Below, in pieces: positions 1 to 12,949 of a stretch of 64,000 nt of DNA. The notes under the pieces are model-generated. The model did not search any database. It was not told the DNA's origin and saw only the letters and a program-made list of their open reading frames with translations. The stretch covers positions 1-64,000 of the forward strand of contig VWPU01004455.1 in the NCBI GenBank assembly GCA_013398955.1, in the 5' to 3' direction. The position numbers and the translations under genes were made by a program. Position 1 is the first letter of the stretch, and each line of letters begins with the position of its first letter. The stretch comes from Callaeas wilsoni (Eukaryota > Chordata > Aves > Passeriformes > Callaeidae).

Positions 1-1250
1 GCGCGCGGCCGGGGCGCGCCGCCGCCCCGGTCCGGCGCTGACAGCGGGGACAAAGGCGCCGAGCGCCGCGATGGGGCGGCCGAGCCGGGCCGCCCACGTG
101 TGAACCGCGGAACCTCCCTGCGGCCGCCGTCCCACCCTTCGCCCTCCCGCGGCCGCCACCGCCGCAGCCTTTTGTTCCCCGAGACGCGCAGCCTTCCCTG
201 CCGCAGCAGCGGGCGTTGCCGTCGGGGGGTGGGAGGGGGAACCCCGCGGCTGCCCCCGCCCCCTCGCCGGTGTCTCCGTTCACACGGTGCCGGCGGGAGA
301 CTCCCTTCCCCGTGGGGGCACCGCACACCCGCCGGCATCACCAGGTGCCCGTGGTTGCCGCCCGTCTGGTTTTACAACCCGACGCCGGCAGTCAGGAGCC
401 CGGCGCTCTGACCCGGTTTATCTAACCCCGGCACTACGCGGGTGGGTTTCGCCCCAGCACGGGCTGTGCTGTGTAAAGAGTAACCTCCTGTCCGCCAGCC
501 CTGCCCTCGAGCGATCCCCGCCTGCCTCTCCCCGGAAGCCCCGCGCTCGGCTTCTCTTTCTATGCCTAAAAAGGTCGGATTTGGTCCCCGAAGCTGAGCC
601 GGGAGCCGCTTTCCAGCCAAGCGCCCTGCTCCGCGCTGTGCCCCGTCCGGCCGCAGGCACCAGCCACCCGCAGGCAGACAATAGACAGCGCGGGTGCTGC
701 TGCATAGGGCCGGGGGGCTTGAGGGGGGTGGTCCTTCAGCTCTGCAGCAAGCGGGTCTTGCTCTTCGTCGCTTCGTTGCGGATTTACGGATGCTGAGGGA
801 CGAGGAAAGGAAAGGGGGAGGGGGCAGGAGAGGGTTGAACATGTGGTCCCCAGAAATGATTTCTGGTCCTCCAGGTTATTTTCGAGCAGCCCCGTATGTC
901 ACCGCAGGCCTTACAGCGGCCGCAGGGAGGGCAGGCGGGGGCCGCAGCGGCTGGCAGGGCACGGCACTTGCCCATGCCGCCGGGGAAGGAGGAGGTAGGA
1001 AGGAAGAACACGGGCAGGGCGGCATGGTTCCCGCCGTGCCCGGTGCCCTTCGGGGCGGTCAGCTCGGTGTGGCGGCTCCTCCTCGGCATCGCCTTTTTCT
1101 CACCACGGCCTCGGTGTGCGTGTGCAGCGGAGGGAGGGTGTGGCTCCCCCGGGAGGCTGCTCCGAGCCCCGGATAGCCCAGGCGGGCTTCCCGTAGCCAG
1201 CGCCGGGCGGGACTCCACTAAAGCCCGTTTCAGTGACCCGCTAGATGAAG
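1..1250. promoter_or_regulatory. CpG-rich block at left edge, candidate promoter island of a neighbouring gene
   Basis: The first 1.25 kb is very GC- and CpG-rich (for example 1-120 and 900-1220) and falls abruptly to ordinary AT-rich DNA after about 1250, the profile of a CpG island. An E-box (CACGTG) sits near position 95 and a perfect CArG box at 565-574. No coding exon was recognised on either strand. The open frames here are long only because GC-rich DNA has few stop codons. In human the gene next to PSMG4 on this side is TUBB2B, transcribed away from it, so this may be its upstream flank. That rests on remembered synteny; no tubulin coding sequence is present in the window. Confidence 0.5.
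565..574. promoter_or_regulatory. CArG box (SRF-type site)
   Basis: CCTAAAAAGG matches the CC(A/T)6GG consensus exactly and lies inside the left CpG island. Serum response factor binds such sites in promoters. A single motif match is weak evidence of function. Confidence 0.3.
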
Positions 1251-2705
1251 GCTACTTCATCTATTCTACACTTCAGCTATTTTAGAGGTGCAGATTAAAG
1301 CACATCACCATTTTCAACCCATATTTCTTCAATACATTTCTTCTTTCTCTCTCCTTTGTTCTATCCAAGTGCCGATGTCTCTAATCTCTCTAACCTGGTT
1401 TATGCAGATCGATAACCTTGCCTATGGATCACTCAGGATCTGATTTTACCTTCTTCCAAGGCAATCTTCAGCACAACCCGGTTTCCTCTGATTGATATGC
1501 CAACGCATTCATACCTTTCTTTTGTTTGCCTTACGGTGAGAAGGCATCCCATCTCCAATAGGCATGCTAGAAAATACACCCTCACGTTTGTCTCTTCAGC
1601 AGTGATTTTGAGAAAAATTAATCAGATCATTTGCAGTCCCTGTGAAATCTGTTTTTACTGGCCTAAGCCAGGAGCAATTTAATTATTTGGTTGACTACGC
1701 TTCGCAAACAATGTGTAGCTGTAATTCCAAGCGAACATTTTTTTGTGGCATGCTAACTGCATAATCAACATCCTCATCTACAATTATTTGTTCAAGAATA
1801 GCTTGCAGATTAGCAGCTCCAGGGGACCACTGACCGCTCCAGGTAATGATTCAAAGTAATGCCAGTCCTTCCCATGGCTGCGACGGGTGTGCTCCTGAAA
1901 AACCTGTCACAGCAAAACTCGGTGACAGCAGAGCTGGTGCAAAATGCAGGTACTGTGGCTGTTTTCTACTATTATTTCCAAATATCCTGCGTGTTGTACA
2001 CTGAATATTAGTTTTTTACTAGGAGAATTACTGACATTTCAGCGTGGAGTAGCTGATTTTACACATCCTCCATACCTACGCTAAGCTCATTCCTAACAGC
2101 TTGAGGCTTCAAAGGAAGCCATTTTAAAATCCAATTCAAGGAAAACAGATTATTAACAGTGGAGGAAAGAAACCCACCCCAACTGCTTTGCCTTAAAATA
2201 AACTAATACACATTTTTGAAGCAGGGGGAATTCATGTATATGTGCTGTATAGAACTTGTTGAGACTGTAAGAAAATAAAATAGGTGAAGTGTTTATTTTT
2301 AAAATAAACAGCTGCTTTTCAGAGGGATGAGAGAGGAAACCCAGGTCTAGCTTTTCTGCAGCCCCTACACCAGACTCCGTAGAGATGAATAGCAGCCGTT
2401 CAAATCACTTCAGGAGACTTTAGCCAAAGTCCATCTTAATTCGGAGGTGAGTCTTTGGGACAGAGGGTTCCTCAAAGGTTCGGCACAGCTTGTTGTGAAT
2501 TACTTGCAGGGAAATGAAGTGTTCAGCTGTTCGCTGCCCGTGCCTCTCTCCCTCCTCTCTGGATCTGCCTCACACTGCTGTGTCTGTCAGCGCAGCCCCT
2601 GCCCCAGCCCCGGGGCCGGCCCTGGCTGGGCTCCTCCATCCCCATCTCCCCGGCAACCGCCCCCCCCTCCGGCAGAAACGAGCTGCACAAAAAAAAGAAA
2701 GGAAC

Positions 2706-2722
2706 AAAAAAAAAAAAAAAAA
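2706..2722. repeat. Poly-A tract (17 A) with flanking A-rich sequence
   Basis: An uninterrupted run of 17 A followed by further A/G-rich sequence to about 2740. It is a simple low-complexity tract. The adjacent 60 bp upstream are strikingly C-rich, so base composition switches sharply here. No LINE or retrocopy was recognised upstream of it. Confidence 0.85.
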
Positions 2723-5700
2723 GGAAAGAAAAAAAAAGAAGCCTGCAACATTTTCACTCGCCAGGCTGATTTCCCAGGGTGTAAAAGCACTGTGGGTAGG
2801 GGACTGCGGAAACGGCGGCAGGGCGGATGAAACGCCAGCTTGCAAGGTTGTTCACAGTCGTTCTCGATATTACAGAGGAGGAATAACACAATCACAGTCG
2901 AGAATTTGTTTAATGAAACTAAGAGGATCAACCCAATTTTATCTAATGTGCCCTCTCCCCACTCCCTTTTGTGGTTCCCATCCTCCCACTACAAGGTTGG
3001 GTGTGATCACCATCAGAGCCTCTGTCTTATGCTACTGAACTGGTCACTGATGAAAGAAAGTCCTGGTTTCCCTGCTAGATGCAGAAGGTTGCAAAAGCCA
3101 GCTAACAAAAGCCCAAGGGAAAGACTTACTCATTTTAATTTATAATAGAAAATACGTGCTTTTGTGGGATGTACTGCAGCATAGTTTGTGGGTCATTAGA
3201 ACGTTTTTTCTAAAACAGAACTTGCACCGGTCCCATGGCTTAGCATCACATTTCACAGAGATCCCACTCCGTGTCTGTGGCTCCTCTCAGAAGGATGGAA
3301 ATTCCTTACAGAAATTGAAGTTATGCCCAAACCCCCAAGAGAGGCACCAAGACCTTCTGCATATTGAGGGAAGGGATGCTGTGTTACATAAAAATTAGAA
3401 AGAAGTTTGGACCCTGATGAGTTGAGGTCTTTGACCACACACCAAGCTGGACATCTAGGGTGGCTCATTAGGTCATTTAGGGCAAACCACTATTTTGCTC
3501 CTCAGCATGAATCGTTGTAACTCAGCAGAGGGTCAGTGAGGGGTGGGCTGGGAGGACCCTGTGTACATTTGAGGAATTCAGGGTGGTGCAGATAGAGAAG
3601 GAACATTTTGCAAACAAAATTTTGTTGAGTATCTCCGTTTCCATGTGTCTTCGTGGTTTTGCATACAGGTTGCTTGCAGTCCGTGTCAGTGGCTGGAGCC
3701 ACCAGTGCCAGCTGCTGGGAAAGGACAAGGCTGGAGCAGCCACAGCTGTGTCCCTCATTACCCTTGCCCCCAACAAAATCCCTAGCTGTAACATAGCCCA
3801 ACTACACCATCCAGACACAGGCTCCTGAGAAAATTGCTAAGCTATGGGAAAGCCAGCAGCACAGCTCCCTGCCTAACAAGGAAAGGTACAAATGCAGGCA
3901 GAGAGAAGATTATAGGAACATGATCATCTGAAGGATGGGGTAGAATTAACACCAGCATGGAAAGCTGTGAGATCCTAAAGAAAGAAAATAGAGAGGTGGC
4001 AGAAAACTGCAATGCATCAACCCTGAGGGTGCGTTCGTGGGAGCAGCAAAGTCCAGCCCTCTTCCCTCTGCCTGCAGCTGCCCGACCAGCACACCAGAGT
4101 CTGTCTCTGCCCATCAGTGCAATGCTTAAACCCCATAGCTCATCAAGGCCAAGCTGCCTTCAGGCCACAGTACCCAGGATTCATGCCAGTGTGTGCCCGA
4201 AGAGACATGCACAGGGTGACCCAGAACTGGACAGTGAGAGGTGGTTACACTGTCAGCAGTGGCCCCACACCATCCTGCCTGCTGGGTGGGCTCTGGTCAC
4301 CCAACAAGCCCCAGTGGGTGAGGTCTGGGCCATGGACCTGCTGTATCTGCAGTCCGTGTGTCCTCTCAGGCAGCACCCCAGGGGAGCAGGGTCACCCCTG
4401 GGGTGCTGCCACGCTTGCCAGTGGGCCCCAAGGCCAGGGCAGCTGCCCTGTAGCCTCTGCCAGTGCTACCCATCTTGGGCCATCCCTGGCCTCATCCCTG
4501 CTGAGGCCAAGGGCTTCTGGTGCATCCTCCCCACAGTGGGCTTCGGCCAGATCACAAGATTTTTTTTTTCACTTTTACTGCTGCTACAAGTCATTGTTCC
4601 TAGCAAATAGTTAAAACTCTGTAACTGTTTAATTTTTTTTTTTCTGAGAGCACCTGCCTGCTCGCCAGTTACCCTTTATTACAAAATGTAAGGATTGCTT
4701 CCATGAAACAAAAGCTGGAGCAAGGCTGTCAGCCAGAACCCTGCTCAGTACTCTCAGAAAGGAAACCCCCCCAGCCTTAGCTTAAGGACTCTTATTGCAG
4801 CACTTTGTCAGTAAAAATTACAGCAGTGAGAAGCCCCCAAGGAGGCTCTAAAGGACATCCCAGGACCACATGACACCTTTCACGTGCATAGTGCCACATA
4901 CTGTGCACTTGGTTTCCCCTAGCACCTAATGGACCTGTGACTGTTATTTCCTGGTTCATCTCATTCACACTAAGGCTGATGGGCATGCTCCCAAAATGAG
5001 CAAATAATAAGAATAATAATAATAGTTCAAGCATCTATAAAGTATTCAAGAATATTCAATACGTGGGAATATAAACTACAGAAGTGCAAAAGAGAGATGA
5101 AAAATGGTTTCTCTAATTAGGAAATTACTAAATTACAAGAAGCAAAGAGCAGGTAAGAAGAGGCAAAGGGCAGTTTGCCTGGTACTGGGTGAGAGTGTTG
5201 ATGAGAAATTGATCTGCTCTCTAATAAATCCGCTTGCCTGGCCACCAAATGTGGCAAGATGTTGAATGGACGCTGGGGTCCCTGAACCAATGATGGGAAG
5301 GCATTTTGATTCCTGTGTGCTCTGCTTGCCAGGCATAAATATTAATAAGGTTCCAGCCTCAGTACTGTTGCTGATGCAGCTGTTTCTACATTCATGTGGA
5401 ACAAATTCAGTAAATGCAAAAGAGCAAGGCATGAAAGAAAATATTCACTTGCTCGTCTGAGTTATTCTTGAAATCTGGTCTTGGTCCTTTCTTTTCTAAG
5501 CAGGATGTTTTGGGGGGTGTGTGTATGTTCGGGCTGAAGTAAGATGGGGCAAATTTGCACAGTTTGAGGATCTTGCTGCAAATGGCAGTGTCAGAGGATA
5601 GAACTGCTGTCAGACCCTCATTTGCAGCCATCAGGCCAGAATCTGGAACCGCAGTGCTACAGGAGCCACATGCCCAGTAAATACTCCTTTTTTGTTTCGA

Positions 5701-5969
5701 TTCTCCTTGGTTAAAAAATTTTTCTTTCCACCCCAACGACTCATCTTTGAAACCCCGACAGCAACACGCTGCCCTGCATCAGTACTAAGTCGAATTTCTA
5801 CAGAATCCGTTGTCTCCCTCGACCAGCTCGGATTCGGTATGTTAGGGAAGCAGGAGTCTTTGTAACCGGTTTGAACAAAGAATTTTTTTTCAAGGTCTTC
5901 TGCCACCACCCTGCTCTCTCCTCCCTGCAGTTACATTGCGGCTGGCAGCGCTGCTTGCTGTAAGAAAGA

Positions 5970-6075
5970 GTGTGCTTGTCAACTCGTTAACACTTTCTTT
6001 TTCCCTTTGCTAAAGGCATGGGCTTGCAAATTAATTGTAAAAACCTTATCAAGCAGCTGCGTGCCTCTCAGGTGC
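5970..6075. promoter_or_regulatory. Possible conserved noncoding element
   Basis: Within about 100 bp there are a GTTAAC palindrome, a homeodomain-type core (AATTAATTG), a GATA-type TTATC and a CAGCTG E-box. The sequence looks less degenerate than its surroundings. This is an impression from motif density only; conservation cannot be judged from one sequence. Confidence 0.2.
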
Positions 6076-9000
6076 CTCTGAAACGCACTTTCAGAAGACT
6101 GGAAAGAAAAGAAATATGATTTTGAAGGCTGAAAAAACCGCTCCCAGATCGCTCATATGTGTATTAAATCTCTGTCTTACTGGCAAAGAAAATGACTGAG
6201 AGATTTCTCTCTCCCCAGCACCAGTTGCCATCCCATACTGGGCTGGAGGGAGATGATCTGGGTGTCAAGAGCTTGCAGCCGAGAAAAGCAGGATCTGGGG
6301 GAGCTGCGCAGGGCTGTGCTGTGCTGTCGGTGCAGCAGTACAACCGTTCTCCTGATGGCAGGATTTACACAAAGGCTTTGATCGTCTGGTTTATTAAAGC
6401 TGGAAGCATCCTCACCAAGACAGAACCAAGAGCACAGATGAAAACACTGTTTCCATCCCTTCCGTCCCCCTGTGCTTTAAGGAATCCTTGCACTGGAGTT
6501 GCATTGATGAGGAAAAGGCGGCAAAATTGGGGTGTGGTGACAGAGGACCACTGCGCCAGCGCTGACATTGTCACTCGGGGAGATTGAGTACGTGATTGGT
6601 AGGCGCTTGTAGAGGAGCAGGGGAGGGAGTCGACCTGTGCCCGCAGAGTTGCCCGGGTTTTATGGGCTGAGGTCTCACCTTGGCACAGGTGGGGATGCAG
6701 GTAGGTAAGCAAACCATCGAGCACTACCTCTGAGCACACACTGCAGCATTTTACACAATGGCTACGTGAGGTTCATCATTACAAGGTTTATCTTCTGCTC
6801 ACGGGACCAGGTATTTTTCAATTGATTTGCGTAGAGACTGGCTCAGATTCTGAATGTATTAAAAAAAGAGATCGCTCCCAAATGGCATGAATTCCTTTGT
6901 CCTGCTCTCTCCTCCCATTTTCCCATTTACGGTTCTTCACAAGATTTAGGGATACTTTTCACCTGATTTCTGTTTGCCTCATGAGAAACATAGAACTTCA
7001 TGCACTCACAAATCTTTCAATGCTGAGGAAGGCCACCATCCACCCCAGGACACTGTAACAGCAGCAACAGTGCAGGATACCAGCATTTTCAAACACAAAA
7101 GCAGAAAAGGGAGATAATTTCTCATGCTTTCTGAGAGGCAGCAGAGAAGGATATTTTTCAGCTGCTACTCAAGGGCGAGACACAGACTTCTTGCAGTTTC
7201 GGCTTCTTGGGATTATACTTTGAAAATGCAGTAAAGGGACTGATAACATTTTCCTAGGGTGGTGTGTTCTGACAGCGAAACTATTCTGTCTGTTCTGTTG
7301 TCATGCAAATAGGGAACACCCTCATCTTTGGCTGCTAGTGTCTATTATTTTAAATGTTTTTTAACTCAGGAATTTGGAAACAGATCACTGAAGCCATGTT
7401 TGTGAAAGTTATATTCTGTGTAATCGTCAATAACATCAGATGCACTGACGAGGTGGTAGCAGTAGCAGTTTGACATACTTGTGCTAGGAAATAAAATACA
7501 TACCAGATCTAAATCACGCTTTTCAAGAACTGTACTAAGAACTTGGATATTCTGGCCAAAAGCAGCCATATCCTTATGGATGAGGTGATATTTGCTGCTC
7601 TCTAGTAATGTACAAACTATTGTTTGAGATATTCAGTCTTTCTGCTAAACCACTGTGTTCAACAGAGCAGGAAGGAAAAGCCAAGAGAAAAAACTGGATT
7701 GAGCTGAGGAACTTCTGAGTGAAGACTGGGAGGCTGCTAAGGGACAATGCCAGGTCTGTTAGCTTCCCTCCTTGCCCAGGGAGGAGGATGCAAAATAATC
7801 AAAGCTGATTTTGTACAGCTAGTTTTGCTTGCAAATGGAAAAATGAAAAGGCCATGGCATCACTTTAAAAAGTTATGAAAGAGAGTGGCTGTTTGGAGAA
7901 CCAGACTGAGAGGCAGGCCCTTGCTGGCATGCTGGAGAATGGGAGAAGCCGTATGCAGGCACGTCCAGTTGGACCTGCAGGTTAAGGATCTTGTGACAGA
8001 GACTAATAAGTCCAAGGCTCGGTGTAAGGAGCAAAAGAAGATTCATGGAAATCCTGGCATCAGCAGAAGGAAAGTACCCAGAGGGGTGGGGAAGAGACCA
8101 GAAGTGCAGCAAGTTCCATAACCATGGCAACAGCAAACTATCTGTTGAGAAAAGGAATTTCATTCCACTCCCAAAGCATCCTGAATCTCGGTCAAACCTT
8201 TGTTTATGTGGCTGCCAGTGCTGCATGTTGAATCAGTAATTTCCATGGCTAAGAACGTGACTCTCTGCAGCCTGAGCAGACAAGTGAGCCCTCGAGTCTG
8301 CAGCAGACTGACCTTCCCTCTGGTTCAAGGACATCACATACACTCTGCACGTCCTGTACCCTGGCCTTGCATCTTGCTAGGTGACCCAAGGACAGGAAAA
8401 TGTCAGGATCCACTAGGTGTGTTGTATGTCACATATGATCTAGGAACTGAATTGAGCAATATAAAGGAAAACATTTTTCAATACTGTCTCATGGGGTTTT
8501 TTTCCTTCCTTTCTCAGCTTTTCAAAAAGTCAGTTCCATTAGGCTTTCGCACCTGTGCCCTTCCCTGTCAGGTCACAGGTGTGTAATAACCCATTGCTCC
8601 TGTAGATCTCACTACAGCTGCTGACATTTATGCAGGAGAGTAGGTGTTGGTAAGATGCTTTGGGCTTCTCCACCATGGAGTGGTCTATCTGCATACAAAA
8701 TATGATTTCCAGTTGACTGCCTAAATCTCTTGTCCCCAAGGGGAGCGATGAGTCACTCCGTGTTTGTGCCTCCCGTCCAGCAGCTACGAAACCACACGTC
8801 TCAAATGCTCCAACAGATCTAAGACAAGTTCCTCCGATGACTCATATGACAATGAAAGGAAACTGTCTGATTTGATAACAGCAGAAAATTAGGCTGGGCT
8901 CACAAAAGTCCTTACGAGCTGTGTGTCACACGGAGTAGTGTTCAGGTGCAGGGAGATAGGCAACAGTTATTGTACTCTTCCAGTCTGCAGAGGAGTGAAA

Positions 9001-12000
9001 TAAAGCAGGATAGAAGGGATTTGCAGGAGGCCACTGGGTCAGTTGGGCACAAAACCTAACAGAATGATTTCTGATCAAGCACACTCTGCAGAGGATCACA
9101 ATAGGCAGAGAATTGCTGTGCCACCTGCATTCCAGGCTTCATCCCACCTGTAGGGAAATCCTAACAGTTAAGCTTACAAACACCACTGGGGAAAAGAAAA
9201 AAAAAAGCTGTTACCTTCAGTCTTTTGGAAATCAGGAACTGAATTTCCTTGGAGCAATGCCTGCTTAGAAGGTGTTGTAGCAGTTCTGCTAACACTCTCA
9301 TAGCAGCTACTGCAGATGTGGAATTGCCTGTACATCTATATTTTGCATCTGCTTACTAGTGGTTTTCAGACTTCTTTTCAGAGAGGGCTGGCTTTGATAT
9401 TGCTTTGGATTGCAATATTCATAGCATGAACTTGGTGCAGTCCTCTTGCAGATCTCTTAAACTGATTTTCATACAAGTTCACAAGTCTGATTCCTCCATT
9501 TTCTGCAAGTTTTTCAGAAGTTCCAGCCTGGATTCTCTTTCCAACTCTTTCCTGAGACCACAACTCAGGCTGATCAACACTTGGCAAAGCGTTTTGAGTC
9601 CTCAGCTTACCCCTATGGCCATGGTTAGATGATTCAGGAGCAATTTCCTATCACATCTAACCAACACCCCATGCCAGAATCCCAGGAAAAGGTTTTGACC
9701 AGTTTGGTTCCCCAGACTGACTAATCATTGTATTAGATGAGCATGAGAAATAAGGACTGGGCCAGTCCCACCTTAAACTGGTTTAGATGGCCACAGCATC
9801 ACAACCATGATAACTGTAAAGTGTAAGCAGAGACGCTTCTCCCTTTCTTGCTTGTGTAATTCTGTCCTCCATGATGCCAGCACAAGTTTCTGAGCAGTGG
9901 CACAACAATCTACATGAGAGGATGGATCCAGCTGAGAAAAACATTTCAGTGATGGGGGGGGGAAAAAAAGGAAGCATTTTTTCCAGCTCCTCATGTGCCT
10001 TGATGTCAAGGGAGTAAAAAGAGCCCCCTTAGCCATCAATTCCACTGATGCAAGTCTACATACAGTGAGTATCCAAGTCTCAAACTGAGTAGATCCCTGA
10101 AAGCCTGGGACTGCAGCACAGCTACTGCAGCAGCAGCAGCCTGGTGTCATGGAGCCTTTGCAGCACAGCTGGAAGGCTTCGCTTGGCTTTATCAAGAGTC
10201 ATTTACTCCTCTGCAAAAGGATGACAAATCAAGAAAGTTAGAACATCCTAGGCATCAACAGGAGGTTCACTGACACACACTAATGGTTAACTGCCTTCTC
10301 ACATGCCAAATTCACGCTTTATGCATGCAGGAGCCAAAGCACAGAATACATTTTGGAATGAGAAAAAATTGCTGCTCTCAGTGATATTCCAGTTCATAAC
10401 TATGCGCTTTATGGGTCTTGACTCCACAGTTACCAGGAAGAAGATTTACTCCTCACTTAAAACTGTACTGGAGGGGAGATGACAGTAAAAATCAAGGTTT
10501 AGGATCTAGTGACTCTTATGGGCAACCTAATTTTTGGAGAAGAACAAGGTGGATAGACGTACTTACCTTTAAACCACATCTCCTGGAGCTTGGATCTCAC
10601 CTGAGCAGCAATATATACACATCCATATAAACATACAGTGCTTTTGCTAATGTATGTTTGCTTTATCATTATTTTTCTCTCCAGTGTCCTCCTACAGCTG
10701 AGGCTCATTCTAGCCGCATACCTGACAAAAAAGGCAGACTTATGGGTGCTGCTTTCAAGGCCATGGAAAAAAAAGATGAGCATGTTAAAGGAGATGCAAG
10801 AGGCTCCATACACACATGCTTTCCCCTCTCATTTTGTAGGCATTCTCATGATCTTGCAGTGCTGTAATCAAGAAATTAATTTCACACTTGATGGTCTGGT
10901 TCTGCACAGCCCTACTCACACACCTGCACTGCAAATAAAAATGCTTAACCAGCATTTTAGTCACTAGATGAATATTTTTCCTTTTCTGAGCTTAAACAAG
11001 GATTTAGCGGATTTACAGAGAGCAGCTGCATTTCACAGGAAAGCATTAAATACGTAGAATTGCTAATGTGCAGAGGAGTCCTGTGACTTACTTTTAGAGG
11101 TCTGCAGGGTCTAGGATAAGGGAAGTTACAAGTACTTTGGAGAAGACTCCTGACGAGAAGAGGAACAGATCACAGCATGATGAAATAGGGGCAGTTCCCT
11201 GCAGGGAGAAGCAAGCCTGGAGACAGCCTTGGAAGCAACACCAGACATTTGCAACTCATGTGGAAAGACCAATGAAGAAAACTCTTACTTCAGTCCAGCA
11301 GATGACTTTAACAAAGGTTTAGCACGCAAGGAGGCCCAAACTTCTACTTTGTGGGAAGACAGACTGGGCTGGATCCTCCACTAGGATTCCATTGCAGAAG
11401 CCAACTCTGACCCAGCATAGCAAAGAAACTGGCTCTGAACACTCAGAGAAGGATTTGCCTACACCAATAAATCTGTCTGCAAAGCTGTGCAAATGCCTTA
11501 CCTTTCACCCTCACCTCCTTTCAAGTCAGTGGAAAACAGGCAAGAAGGGTTCCTTCTCTCTCAAGAGAGGCCTAAAGCAGCTCAGGTGAACTGTGCCCTA
11601 ATATTTCCTCCTCTCTCCACTGATCAAGCAAGCCTGGGGCAAATTCCTCCACCACCTGCAGGTGTCTAACCACAGGAATCTCACCACCACCACCTGTGTG
11701 GCTCCCAGCAGACATTTTATCTTCTTCCTAGATTTTTATTCCAGCAATGCTCCTGGCTCCTGGCTGTTTTAGCTGGCAGCCCTACCTACCATTAAGTGCA
11801 GAGTGAACCTGCAGCTGCAACAAGCAGAGAGAGGGAAGCGTTTGGTCCATGCAGCCATCACTCTCTCCCTTCCAAGGTGGCTTTTGTCACCTATTTGCCT
11901 GTCTGATTTCACAGTTGCCACGGGCAAAGTGTCAGTTTGCAACAGGCTGCGGGGTCAGGGAAAGGCTGATTTTTGAGCCCCAACACAAGACTCAGCTTCT

Positions 12001-12949
12001 GCAGTACCTCACCTCGTGGGAGGCCTACCCATGCCGAGGGAAAGAGTTGGGACTGGCTGTGGAGTGCTGGGCGTGGGGGGACCAGCACAGACGGGATGCT
12101 GTCTCAGCAGCGAGGCAGGGGACAGACATAGTGGGGGGCTGACACCATACATCCCATAATGCTTTGTGCAAGAAGCAAGTGACAAATGTAGGGCAGGGGA
12201 GGTGGCATGCGACCCCCCCTCTCTCCAAGCTGATCCTGTGCCATGGGATGTCGGGGTACGGCAGCTGAGCCGGGCTTAGCTGCCTCCCGGGATTTAGTGT
12301 CAGTGTGGCAGCATGGGCAGAAATTAGCAGGGCCGAGGATTTTCTTTTCGCAGATGCCAGGGGAACTGGAGTGGCTCAGGGAAGAAAAGTGATGAAGGGT
12401 TCCTTTCCCTCCGCCCATTTCTTCAATGGGAAAATAAAACCTTAGCATTTAGAAATGGAAATTTTGATTTCTAGTGGTATGCAGGAAACTGGAGGCAGAG
12501 GAAACGCTGATTAAAAAGCCGATCTGTACCATTAACGTGCTTGTTCTTTGTGCAGCTATGATTGCCCTGCCGGTGGTGTGAAGATACACGTTTCCAGTTG
12601 TAAAGGGCCCACGGCCATCAGGGAGCCGACATTATTCTTATCAGCAACAGACGGTACGGTTACTGAAAATCCTCTCCAGTAATGACCGACTTTGCTGTGC
12701 TCCGGTTGAAAGTGATGAGCACAGAATTCACACTCAAAGTAGGGCTTTTAATTATTCACGGCTCCATATTCTCCAGAGCTATGCAAACCCGAATCACTTG
12801 CTTTGTAGATCCCCAACGCTGGAAACCGCCACAGCTGAATGAAGCCAAGGTCGCCGCGACCTTCCTTCCCCCTTCCCGAGGCTGCAGAGCACCACGCCAT
12901 CCCCTTCCCTTTAGTCTGAAACCCCGGGGCTCCTCTCGGGTGACTCCCC

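Larger units (their letters stand above)
1251..12850. other. Intergenic region without a recognised gene
   Basis: About 11.6 kb between the left CpG island and the PSMG4 promoter. Open frames here (the longest is a 217-codon frame at 3957-4610) resemble no protein family I know and show no exon-like pattern. The region holds a poly-A stretch at 2706-2722, a possible conserved regulatory block near 5970-6075, and two AP-1 consensus heptamers at 8749-8755 and 8838-8844. Nothing else was recognised. Confidence 0.55.

Noticed and set aside
372..842. 156-codon minus-strand and 169-codon plus-strand frames in the left CpG island
   Set aside because: GC-rich shadow frames. I looked for a beta-tubulin first exon on the minus strand and did not find it in 1-1250.
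3957..4610. 217-codon open frame on the + strand in the intergenic region
   Set aside because: No recognisable domain, no promoter or splice context, and the composition looks like translated noncoding DNA.
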